DNA from: Candidatus Pseudelusimicrobium marinum
GTDB lineage: Bacteria > Elusimicrobiota > Elusimicrobia > Elusimicrobiales > Elusimicrobiaceae
Direction: 5' to 3'
Length of the DNA: 40,122 bases
NCBI GenBank assembly: GCA_018656005.1
Contig: JABHZW010000059.1
Location: forward strand, 1 to 40,122
Shown: one piece after another, positions 8,163 to 14,960 of the stretch
How the letters are laid out: each line of letters starts with the position of its first letter
Numbering within the stretch: position 1 is the first letter of the stretch
Program-made: the position numbers and the translations under genes
Notes under the pieces: generated by a model
Seen by the model: only the letters and a program-made list of their open reading frames with translations
The model's database searches: none
Told to the model about the DNA's origin: nothing

Positions 8163-8912
8163 ATGATAGTAATTAAAACGGAAGCTGAAATAGAAAGAAT
8201 GAAAGTGGCTGGTAAAGTAGTGGCTCAAGTCTTAGAAATTTTGCGAGAAGCAATTAAGCCGGGTGTGTCAACTAAACAGTTAGACACCATAGCTTATAAC
8301 AAAATAAAAGAACTTGGAGCAGAGCCTGCATTTTTGAATTATCATGGTTTCCCAGCAAGTATATGTGCAAGTATAAATGAAGAATTAGTTCACGGTATCC
8401 CAAGCGAGCAAAGAATTTTGAAGCAAGGCGATATTATTAGTATTGACACGGGTGCAAAAATTGGTGGTTTTTACGGCGATGCAGCTATAACAGTTGCGGT
8501 TGGTAAAATAAGTCACGAAGCACAAAGGTTAATGGATGTTACCAAACAATGTTTGAAATTAGCAATAAAAGAAGCTAAACCAGGTAATTATTTGGGCGAT
8601 ATTGGATATGCAGTTCAAAAGCATGCAGAAGCAAATGGTATGAGCGTGGTAAGAGATTTTGTTGGACATGGCATAGGTCGTGCTTTACACGAAGAGCCAC
8701 AAATACCAAACTTTGGCAACAAAGGCACAGGTGTTTTACTAGAAGAAGGTATGGTATTTGCTTTAGAACCAATGGTAAATTTGGGAAATTTTGATGTCAA
8801 AGTAAGTGACGATAATTGGAAAGTAGTATCAAAAGACGGAAAAATAAATGCACATTTTGAGCATACAATAGCGATAACAAAAAACGGTGCAAAGATTTTA
8901 ACGGAGTTATAA
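8163..8912 (+). CDS. map: Methionine aminopeptidase type I
   Basis: Removes the initiator methionine from nascent proteins. All five metal ligands are visible: D95, D106, H169, E202 and E233, plus H77 of the substrate pocket (LVHGIPS). 249 residues is typical for the single-domain type Ia enzyme. infA begins immediately after the stop codon (TAAATG), so coupling is likely. Confidence 0.98.
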   Translation: MIVIKTEAEIERMKVAGKVVAQVLEILREAIKPGVSTKQLDTIAYNKIKELGAEPAFLNYHGFPASICASINEELVHGIPSEQRILKQGDIISIDTGAKIGGFYGDAAITVAVGKISHEAQRLMDVTKQCLKLAIKEAKPGNYLGDIGYAVQKHAEANGMSVVRDFVGHGIGRALHEEPQIPNFGNKGTGVLLEEGMVFALEPMVNLGNFDVKVSDDNWKVVSKDGKINAHFEHTIAITKNGAKILTEL

Positions 8913-9128
8913 ATGAGCAAAGATAAGATAGAAGTTGAAGGAAAAATTTTAGAATCCTTACCAAATGCAATGTTCAAAGTAGAAATTGAAGGCGGTAAGG
9001 TAATATTAGGGCATATATCTGGTAAGATGAGAGTTCATCATATAAGGATATTGCCTGGTGATAAAGTGAAATTGGAGTTATCTCCATACGATTTAACACG
9101 CGGCAGAATAATCTACAGGGAGAAATAA
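8913..9128 (+). CDS. infA: Translation initiation factor IF-1
   Basis: IF-1 is a 71-residue OB-fold (S1-like) protein that blocks the A site during initiation. The sequence follows the family closely: [38 protein letters not shown], and the C-terminal [13 protein letters not shown]. The start codon directly abuts the stop codon of map. A repeat-bearing gap separates it from rpmJ. Confidence 0.98.
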   Translation: MSKDKIEVEGKILESLPNAMFKVEIEGGKVILGHISGKMRVHHIRILPGDKVKLELSPYDLTRGRIIYREK

Positions 9129-9140
9129 TTCTTTTTGTAA

Positions 9141-9221
9141 GGTGGCGAAAAAACACTAGCAAAACTAGTGTTATGCGCGGGGCGAGGCTCTCGCCTAGAA
9201 GATTAAACAAGGACAAAAAAG
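9141..9221 (+). repeat. Intercistronic hairpin repeat, copy 5
   Basis: Copy before rpmJ with the clearest inner stem: AACACTAG (9152-9159), loop CAAAA, CTAGTGTT (9165-9172). The right outer arm is replaced by a GC-rich triloop hairpin, GGCGAG-GCT-CTCGCC (9181-9195), whose TCGCC could also pair with GGCGA at 9144-9148. It ends AACAAGGACAAAAAAG before the ATG. Confidence 0.75.
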
Positions 9222-9335
9222 ATGAAAGTACGAGCGAGTGTAAAAAAGATATGTAATAAATGTCAAATAGTAAAACGCAAAGGTGTTTTACGAGTAGTTT
9301 GTGAAGTCAAGAAACACAAGCAAAGACAAGGATAA
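9222..9335 (+). CDS. rpmJ: 50S ribosomal protein L36, zinc form
   Basis: Only 37 residues: begins [14 protein letters not shown] and ends VKKHKQRQG. It carries the complete zinc site C11, C14, C27 and H32 of C+ L36, the smallest protein of the large subunit. AAGGA lies about 8 bases before the ATG, within the repeat-derived leader. Position between infA and rpsM is the classical one. Confidence 0.97.
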   Translation: MKVRASVKKICNKCQIVKRKGVLRVVCEVKKHKQRQG

Positions 9336-9357
9336 TTTTAAGGAGAGAATGTAAAAT

Positions 9358-9741
9358 ATGGCAAGGATATCAGGTATAGATTTACCAAAAAATAAAAGAA
9401 TAGATGTAGCACTATGTTATATATATGGAATAGGTCCAAAGACCGCAAAAGATATATTGGCTAGTGTAGAAGGCAAAATAGAACCTTCAACTCGTGTGAA
9501 AGATTTAACAGAAGCACAAGCAGGTTTATTGAACACAGTAATACAAAAAAATCACAAAGCTGAAGGTGAATTAAGAAGGGAAGTATCTCAAAATATACAT
9601 AGATATATAGAGATAGGTTCTTATAGAGGATTGCGACACAGAAGAAGTCTTCCAGCAAGAGGACAGCGAACAAAAACAAATGCAAGAACTGGCAGAGGAC
9701 GAAGAAGAACTGTGGGTGCTGGCAAGGTAGCAAAAAAATAA
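9358..9741 (+). CDS. rpsM: 30S ribosomal protein S13
   Basis: S13 sits in the small-subunit head and contacts P-site tRNA and L5. The N-terminal [26 protein letters not shown], the central helix-two-turn-helix, and the basic tail [22 protein letters not shown] are typical. 127 residues. GGAG lies about 13 bases upstream. A repeat copy separates it from rpsK. Confidence 0.98.
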   Translation: MARISGIDLPKNKRIDVALCYIYGIGPKTAKDILASVEGKIEPSTRVKDLTEAQAGLLNTVIQKNHKAEGELRREVSQNIHRYIEIGSYRGLRHRRSLPARGQRTKTNARTGRGRRRTVGAGKVAKK

Positions 9742-9750
9742 ATTTAAAAG

Positions 9751-9838
9751 TATTACATAACATACGGTGGCTATAAAGTAGGAACGAAACAAGTGTTATG
9801 TGGTCACGGAAACAAAGGAAAGAAAAAGGAAAAAAGAA
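9751..9838 (+). repeat. Intercistronic hairpin repeat, copy 6
   Basis: Longest form, before rpsK. The stem GTGGCTATA (9769-9777) pairs with TGTGGTCAC using several G-U pairs. A second possible helix joins ACATAACA (9755-9762) with TGTTATGT (9794-9801), so two folds are mutually exclusive. The 3' end supplies the AAGGA of rpsK. Confidence 0.75.
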
Positions 9839-10243
9839 ATGGTAGAAGAAAAAAAACAATCTAAAAAACCCGTTGGTAAGAAGAAAGCTAAAAAAGCTGG
9901 ACCAATTGGTATAGTACATATAAAATGTTCTTTTAACAATACGATAGTAACAGTGACAGATGAGAAGGGTAATTCAGTATCCTGGTCTTCATCTGGTGCA
10001 AACAATTTTAAAGGAACAAAAAAAGGCACTCCATTCGCAGCACAAATAACATGTAGCAAAGCTGTACAAAAAGCTTACGATATGGGTGTAAGACAAGTGT
10101 CTGTAAAAGTTTCTGGTCCTGGTCCGGGCAGAGAAACAGCAATAAGAGCGATATCATCTATTGGTGTGACAGTGACATCTATAAAAGATGTAACAACAAT
10201 ACCACATAATGGTTGCAGACCACCAAAAGCAAGAAGAGTATAA
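9839..10243 (+). CDS. rpsK: 30S ribosomal protein S11
   Basis: S11 lines the platform near the mRNA exit. The ATG at 9839 gives 134 residues starting MVEEKKQSKKPVGKKK; AAGGA lies 8 bases upstream. The in-frame GTG at 9800 falls inside the repeat and is rejected. The core is typical: IVHIKCSFNNTIVTVTD, SSGANNFKGTKKGTPFAAQ, and the C-terminal TTIPHNGCRPPKARRV. The lysine-rich N-terminal extension echoes those of L5 and S3 in this genome. Confidence 0.97.
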   Translation: MVEEKKQSKKPVGKKKAKKAGPIGIVHIKCSFNNTIVTVTDEKGNSVSWSSSGANNFKGTKKGTPFAAQITCSKAVQKAYDMGVRQVSVKVSGPGPGRETAIRAISSIGVTVTSIKDVTTIPHNGCRPPKARRV

Positions 10244-10261
10244 TAGGAGAGTATAAGATTT

Positions 10262-10903
10262 ATGGCAAGATATACAGGATCAAGTTGTAAAAAATGCAGA
10301 AGATTAGAAACAAAACTATTTTTAAAAGGTTCAAAATGTTTCAATAACTGTGTTTTAACAAAAAGAGAAGGAGCAACCGCTGGTAGAAGAGGCGGAGCAG
10401 GTAAAAAGCGAAGAGGCAAATTATCTGAATATGCAATTCATTTAAATGAAAAGCAAAAAGCAAGATTTTCAACCGGAATGGGTGAAAGACAATTTAGCAA
10501 TTTGTTTAAAAAAGCAACAAAAACCACAGGACAAACAGGTGAAAACTTCTTGGGTATGTTGGAAACAAGATTAGACAATATGGTAAGAAGAGCAGGGTTT
10601 GCAATGTCGTTAAGAACAGCAAGACAAATCGTATTTCACGGACATGTTTTTGTAAATGGCAAAAAAATGGATATACCATCTTACCCAGTAAAAGAAGGTC
10701 AAAAAATTACGATATCAACAGAAATGGCTAACAGTCCAATTGTAAAACTAGCATTAGAAGAAGCAGAAAAAAGACAGTTAAGACCAAGTTTCATTGAATA
10801 TCAAGCAGACAAACATACAGCAGTTTTAACTAGAAAGCCAACAAGAGAAGAAATGTCTCAAGCTGTTAACGAACAGTTAATTATTGAGTATTACTCTAAG
10901 TAG
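10262..10903 (+). CDS. rpsD: 30S ribosomal protein S4, zinc type
   Basis: S4 starts small-subunit assembly on 16S rRNA and in many bacteria represses the alpha operon. N-terminal cysteines C9, C12, C26 and C30 form the zinc site found in many non-enteric S4 proteins. The S4 RNA-binding domain is at about residues 103-165 (RLDNMVRRAGFAMSLRTARQIVFHGHVFVNGKKMDIPSYPVK region). 213 residues. It precedes rpoA, as in the alpha operon. Confidence 0.97.
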   Translation: MARYTGSSCKKCRRLETKLFLKGSKCFNNCVLTKREGATAGRRGGAGKKRRGKLSEYAIHLNEKQKARFSTGMGERQFSNLFKKATKTTGQTGENFLGMLETRLDNMVRRAGFAMSLRTARQIVFHGHVFVNGKKMDIPSYPVKEGQKITISTEMANSPIVKLALEEAEKRQLRPSFIEYQADKHTAVLTRKPTREEMSQAVNEQLIIEYYSK

Positions 10904-10929
10904 TAATTAGATTTTTGGAGGATAAATAT

Positions 10930-11913
10930 ATGGAATTTGCAAGTTTAGTATTACCAACAAAGGTTATATTAGATTCAAAAACAGCTACAAATTCTTACGG
11001 GAAATTTATAGCAGAACCGTACCAAAGTGGTTACGGACATACTGTAGGAAACAGTTTAAGAAGAATTGCATTATCAAGTTTGGAAGGCAGTACAATAACT
11101 GCAGTAAAAATAAAAGGTGTTATTCACGAATACAGTACACTACCAAATGTTAAAGAAGATGTAATTAACATTTTGTTAAACCTAAAAAGATTAAGAACTA
11201 AACTTGAAGGTAAAGACAAAGATTACATAATGTTATCAGTAAAAAAACAAGGTGTAGTAACCGGTAAAGATATATCGGAAAGTGCAAATACAAAAATCAT
11301 CAATAAAGATTTAGTATTAGCAAACCTTGAAGCTGGTGGTAGTTTGGAAATAGAAATTGAAGTATCCAAAGGTAAAGGATATGTAGCTGAAGAAGAAATA
11401 GCAAAAGTACAAAGACCAGAAGGTTTTATACCAATGGATGCAGTATTTTCGCCGATAGTAAAAATACAATATAATGTTGAACCTGCTCGTGTTGGTCAAA
11501 AAACCGACTATGACAGACTTGTATTTGAAATAACAACAGACGGCAGTATTGAACCAAAAATTGCATTATCTGAAGCAGCAAAACTTTTAAAACAAAGCTT
11601 AAATATTTTTACAATCGAAGCAGACGAAGCAGACGAAACTGAAGAAGTAATACCTGCTCCTGTAGAACAAAAGGAAGTAAAAGCAGAAGGTAATGATGAT
11701 TTAGATCAAAGTATAGAATTTATTGAACTTTCTTCAAGATCTGTAAATTGTTTAAAATCTGAAAACATACATACTGTTAGAGATTTATTATCTAAAACAG
11801 AAAGTGAACTTAAAATAATCAAAAATTTCGGAAGCAAATGTTTGGTAGAAATAGCAGACAGGCTAAAAGAAATGGATTTAAGTTTAGCAGACGAAGTTAA
11901 AAAAAAGAAATAG
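10930..11913 (+). CDS. rpoA: RNA polymerase alpha subunit
   Basis: The alpha dimer scaffolds RNA polymerase assembly. I chose the ATG at 10930 because GGAGG (10917-10921) lies 8 bases upstream and would be inside the gene if the in-frame TTG at 10915 were used. The N-domain has GYGHTVGNSLRRIALSSLEGS. An acidic linker (DEADETEEVIPAPVEQKEVKAEGNDD) precedes a C-domain with NCLKSENIHTVRDLLSKTESEL, the helix-hairpin region that contacts UP elements and activators. About 327 residues, normal length. Confidence 0.98.
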   Translation: MEFASLVLPTKVILDSKTATNSYGKFIAEPYQSGYGHTVGNSLRRIALSSLEGSTITAVKIKGVIHEYSTLPNVKEDVINILLNLKRLRTKLEGKDKDYIMLSVKKQGVVTGKDISESANTKIINKDLVLANLEAGGSLEIEIEVSKGKGYVAEEEIAKVQRPEGFIPMDAVFSPIVKIQYNVEPARVGQKTDYDRLVFEITTDGSIEPKIALSEAAKLLKQSLNIFTIEADEADETEEVIPAPVEQKEVKAEGNDDLDQSIEFIELSSRSVNCLKSENIHTVRDLLSKTESELKIIKNFGSKCLVEIADRLKEMDLSLADEVKKKK

Positions 11914-11957
11914 TCGGCAGTGCCGACGGACTTTGTGTCTTCGGCTTACGAATTGTT
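11913..11957 (+). promoter_or_regulatory. Two competing hairpins after rpoA
   Basis: GTCGGC-AGT-GCCGAC (11913-11927) starts at the last base of the rpoA stop codon. The same GCCGA can instead pair with TCGGC further downstream, around an inner GAC-TTTGT-GTC. The two folds exclude each other. There is no T-run after either, so neither is a classical terminator. Confidence 0.45.
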
Positions 11958-11971
11958 TAAAATATTAGCGA

Positions 11972-12039
11972 GCATACGGTGGCAATAAAGTAGAAACAAA
12001 ACTAGTGTAATGTAGCCACAGAAACGAGGATAAAAAAGA
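11972..12039 (+). repeat. Intercistronic hairpin repeat, copy 7
   Basis: Copy before rplQ. GTGGC (11979-11983) pairs perfectly with GCCAC (12015-12019), and the flanking ATA pairs with TGT/TAT-type bases through a G-U pair. The core is AAACTAGTG. It ends GAGGATAAAAAAGA, the ribosome site of rplQ. Confidence 0.75.
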
Positions 12040-12384
12040 ATGATTAAGAATTTAGGATATAGAAAATTATCTAAGACAAGCAGTCATAGAAAAGCGATGT
12101 TAACAAACATGGCGACTAGCATAATACTTCACGAGCAAATTGAAACAACGGTTCCAAAAGCAAAAGAAGTAAGAAGAGTAGTAGAAAAAGTTATAACAGA
12201 AGCAAAAAAAGGGCAACATTTAAAAGTGAGAAACACAATAAAAGACAAAGTTGCTTTCAATAAATTGTTTGAAGTTTTAGCAAAAAGATACGAAACTCGC
12301 CCAGGCGGATATACTAAGATAATGAAATCTGGTATACGGCGTGGTGACAATGTTGAAACAGCATTAGTGAAATTAGTTGATTAA
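12040..12384 (+). CDS. rplQ: 50S ribosomal protein L17
   Basis: L17 lies near the exit tunnel. 114 residues, with the diagnostic N-terminus YRKLSKTSSHRKAMLTNMATSII and the C-terminal motif RPGGYTKIMKSGIRRGDNVETALVKLVD. GAGGA, from the end of the repeat, is about 10 bases before the ATG. Last gene of the ribosomal cluster; mreB follows 20 bases later, so the shape genes may be co-transcribed. Confidence 0.97.
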   Translation: MIKNLGYRKLSKTSSHRKAMLTNMATSIILHEQIETTVPKAKEVRRVVEKVITEAKKGQHLKVRNTIKDKVAFNKLFEVLAKRYETRPGGYTKIMKSGIRRGDNVETALVKLVD

Positions 12385-12404
12385 TTTGGTAGAATAAAAA
12401 AGAT

Positions 12405-13445
12405 ATGGTTATAGATTTTTTAGGGGGATTATTTTCTAACGATATGGGAATGGATCTGGGAACAGCAAATTCCTTAATATACGTTAAAGATAAAGGCATC
12501 GTACTTAGAGAGCCTTCTGTTGTTGCTATGGACAGAGACACTGGCGAAATAAAAGCAGTAGGCAGTAAAGCTAAGCAGATGCTAGGAAGAACTCCCGCAA
12601 ATATAATAGCTGTGAGACCTTTAAGAAATGGCGTTATCGCAGACTTTGAAGTCACACATGAGATGATTAAGTATTTCATCAAAAAGGTACACAGCCACAA
12701 GACACTTTTGCGACCTAGAATAGTAATCGGAATACCATCGGATATTACTGGTGTAGAACGACGAGCTGTAATAGATGCTGCAAGACAAGCAGGCGCAAGA
12801 GAAGTGGATTTATTAGAAGAACCTATGGCAGCAGCCATGGGGGCAGATTTACCTATAGCAGAACCAAATGCAAGTATGGTTGTAGATATCGGTGGAGGCA
12901 CAACAGAAGTAGCGGTAATATCGCTTGGCGGAATGGTTGTGGCAAAATCGATAGATGTTGCAGGCGATGAACTTACAGATTGCATAATTCAATATTTCAG
13001 AAAGAAGTATAATCTTGTAATTGGGGAAAGTACAGCAGAAAATGTGAAAATGAGCATTGGCTCTGTATATCCTTTAAAAGAAGAAATGAAATTGGAAGTA
13101 AAAGGGCGAGATCAAACTCAGGGTCTTCCAAGAACATTAAATGTAACTTCTGAAGAAATAAGACATGCATTGCTTGAACCATTCAAACTTATAGTGGATG
13201 TTGTAAAAAATACACTAGAAGAAACACCACCAGAACTTGCTGCAGATTTGGTTGATAGAGGATTAGTGCTCGCAGGAGGCGGTTCGCTTTTACGAGGAAT
13301 AACAGACTTGTTAAGAGTAGAAACCAAACTACCTGTACACAGAGCAGCAGATCCTTTAAGCTGTGTAGCAGTAGGCACTGGGAAGAGACTTGAAGACTTG
13401 GCAGAACAAGGTAGCAATATATCTTCTTGGTGGCAAAAGAAGTAA
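12405..13445 (+). CDS. mreB: Rod-shape actin homologue MreB
   Basis: MreB forms membrane-bound filaments that guide lateral wall synthesis. The actin-fold motifs are in order: phosphate-1 [31 protein letters not shown], phosphate-2 [15 protein letters not shown], and adenosine-site [11 protein letters not shown]. 346 residues, standard length. The N-terminal [15 protein letters not shown] is amphipathic and could bind the membrane. A long two-tier hairpin follows before mreC. Confidence 0.98.
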   Translation: MVIDFLGGLFSNDMGMDLGTANSLIYVKDKGIVLREPSVVAMDRDTGEIKAVGSKAKQMLGRTPANIIAVRPLRNGVIADFEVTHEMIKYFIKKVHSHKTLLRPRIVIGIPSDITGVERRAVIDAARQAGAREVDLLEEPMAAAMGADLPIAEPNASMVVDIGGGTTEVAVISLGGMVVAKSIDVAGDELTDCIIQYFRKKYNLVIGESTAENVKMSIGSVYPLKEEMKLEVKGRDQTQGLPRTLNVTSEEIRHALLEPFKLIVDVVKNTLEETPPELAADLVDRGLVLAGGGSLLRGITDLLRVETKLPVHRAADPLSCVAVGTGKRLEDLAEQGSNISSWWQKK

Positions 13446-13489
13446 GGTAAATTTTAATTTATATTTAGCGGTAAAACGATTTATTTTTA

Positions 13490-13538
13490 AATAAAGCGGG
13501 AATTCTTCAGAAATTAATTGAAGTGTTCCCGCTTTATT
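13490..13538 (+). terminator. Two-tier hairpin between mreB and mreC
   Basis: A 13-bp perfect outer stem (AATAAAGCGGGAA with TTCCCGCTTTATT) encloses an inner stem CTTCA/TGAAG. Only a weak T-run (GCTTTTAG) follows. It could be an inefficient terminator that lowers mreCD transcription relative to mreB, or an mRNA 3'-end protector. Confidence 0.6.
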
Positions 13539-13558
13539 GCTTTTAGAGGAAAAAAATA

Positions 13559-14374
13559 GTGAACAATAATAGACTTTTAAATATATCGGCAAGTTTTTTT
13601 ATCATACTAAGTATGATACTTATGCTTTTGCCTTTAGATGGGTCTGTAGGAAGTTTTAGAAACTTATTGTCTTATGTATTTATCCCACAAATAAAAGGTT
13701 CTAACTATACATACGATTATAGTTCTGGTGTTGCAGTAAGAGTTAAACAACTTATCAATGCGCATCAGGAAAACGAAAAACTAAAAGAAGAAATGAAAAG
13801 TTTAATGCTAAACAAAAGTCAAACAGACGACATTCAAAAAGAAAATCAAAGACTTGCTAGTATTTTAGGTATAAAAAATAAACAAAATTTAAATGGCGTT
13901 TGGGCAAGAGCAACATATAAAGAACCGTCCCGATGGAACACTGTTATTATAGATAAAGGTGAAAAAGATGGGCTTTTAAAAAATTCTGCAGTTATTGGTA
14001 TCAATAATACACAAGTTGGGCTTGTTGGTAAAATTATCGAGGTTAATAAAGATAATTCCAAAGTATTATTAATAACTGATAAAGAATTTTCTGTTGCATG
14101 TTCCGTTGGTAAAGGCAACTGGCATGGTTTGTTAGAAGGCAGTGGCGATACAGATTTAGAAATTAAATATGTGCCTATAAATGCGGGCATAATAAAAGGC
14201 GAAGATGTTTTTACATCTAATTTAAGTGCAGTTTTTAGAGAAGGAATAAAAATAGGAACAATATCTGAAGTGGAAAGTGGAGGAGGAGAATTTAAAACAT
14301 TTCTTCACCTAAAATCTAATCCACTTGTAAATATTGGTTCTTTAAAAGAGGTTTTTGTTCTAACAGGAAAATAA
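13559..14374 (+). CDS. mreC: Rod-shape protein MreC
   Basis: Periplasmic partner of MreB, PBP2 and RodA in the elongasome. GTG start with AGAGGA 8 bases upstream. One N-terminal membrane segment (about residues 8-25), a coiled coil (about 60-100: QENEKLKEEMKSLMLNKSQTDDIQKENQRL), then the beta-barrel core with WARATYKEPSRWNTVIIDKGEKDGLLKNSAVI, characteristic of MreC. 271 residues. It lies between mreB and mreD as usual. Confidence 0.95.
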   Translation: MNNNRLLNISASFFIILSMILMLLPLDGSVGSFRNLLSYVFIPQIKGSNYTYDYSSGVAVRVKQLINAHQENEKLKEEMKSLMLNKSQTDDIQKENQRLASILGIKNKQNLNGVWARATYKEPSRWNTVIIDKGEKDGLLKNSAVIGINNTQVGLVGKIIEVNKDNSKVLLITDKEFSVACSVGKGNWHGLLEGSGDTDLEIKYVPINAGIIKGEDVFTSNLSAVFREGIKIGTISEVESGGGEFKTFLHLKSNPLVNIGSLKEVFVLTGK

Positions 14375-14376
14375 AA

Positions 14377-14434
14377 GGTTCTCAACTAAACACTAGCAAA
14401 ACTGGTGTTATGTAGAGAGTTTAAAAAAAGAGGA
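14377..14434 (+). repeat. Intercistronic hairpin repeat, copy 8
   Basis: Copy before mreD with a changed outer stem: TTCTC (14379-14383) pairs with GAGAG (14415-14419), replacing GTGGC/GCCAC of other copies. The inner stem AACACTAG (14389-14396) pairs with CTGGTGTT (14402-14409) through one U-G pair. The ribosome site AGGAG of mreD lies at 14431-14435. Confidence 0.72.
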
Positions 14435-14447
14435 GTGGGTTTCCCAC
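14435..14447 (+). promoter_or_regulatory. Triloop hairpin between mreD ribosome site and start
   Basis: GTGGG-TTT-CCCAC lies exactly between AGGAG (14431-14435) and the ATG at 14448. Unfolded, the SD-to-start distance is a long 12 bases; folded, the hairpin would shorten the effective distance or block initiation. Confidence 0.5.
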
Positions 14448-14918
14448 ATGGTACACTTAGTTAAAATTTTTATTTTATTTGTTTTGATGAGCATCCTACA
14501 TTGGGTGGGAGTATCCTTTATGGGTATTTTTAGACCAGATGTGATGTTTATTTTTGCGATGGCACTTGCAGTTTGTGCTTTGCCATTGGAAGGGTACTTA
14601 TTTATATTTTTAAGTGGGTTATTTTTAGATTTTTGGGGAAGCAGTTTGTTCGGCGGATATGCTTTAACTTTTTGTTTAATAGCATATATAGTTTACTTTT
14701 TAAGAGATAGAATGAATTTCGAAAATATTATATCGCAAGTAGTTTTAATTTTTGTACTTTCATTACTTGCGGGTTTGGTGTACGGTTTAATAAGTTATAT
14801 ATTCTCTGGGATTTATATAGCAGACAGTTTTGTGGATATGCTTAGAAAAGCATTGTTTGATGCTATATTTGCACCAATAATATTTTTTATCGTTTTTAGA
14901 GTTATAAAACTTAGATAG
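14448..14918 (+). CDS. mreD: Rod-shape protein MreD
   Basis: Small integral membrane protein of the elongasome. 156 residues with about five hydrophobic segments and the family-like stretch FLSGLFLDFWGSSLFGGYALTFCLIAYIVYFL. Sequence conservation of MreD is low; the call rests on topology plus position between mreC and mrdA. The start is preceded by AGGAG and the small hairpin at 14435-14447. Confidence 0.9.
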   Translation: MVHLVKIFILFVLMSILHWVGVSFMGIFRPDVMFIFAMALAVCALPLEGYLFIFLSGLFLDFWGSSLFGGYALTFCLIAYIVYFLRDRMNFENIISQVVLIFVLSLLAGLVYGLISYIFSGIYIADSFVDMLRKALFDAIFAPIIFFIVFRVIKLR

Positions 14919-14960
14919 CAATAAGTTTTTTAACCACAAATTTAGAACAAGGACAAAAAA

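Noticed and set aside
9751-9785. The repeat as a sigma-70 promoter (TTACAT...TATAAA)
   Set aside because: Spacing between the hexamers is 13-15 bases and is not kept among copies; hairpin pairing explains the conservation better.
9800-9838. GTG start for rpsK at 9800
   Set aside because: Inside the repeat stem; the ATG at 9839 has a good SD.
10915-10929. TTG start for rpoA
   Set aside because: The start would overlap the GGAGG that serves the ATG at 10930.
81-12985. Many open frames on the - strand across the ribosomal cluster
   Set aside because: They mirror well-conserved + strand genes, show no family motifs, and lack SD sequences.
931-14434. CRISPR array or tRNA-like elements for the dispersed repeats
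   Set aside because: Copies are far apart, imperfect, in gene leaders, without regular spacers, and cannot form a cloverleaf.
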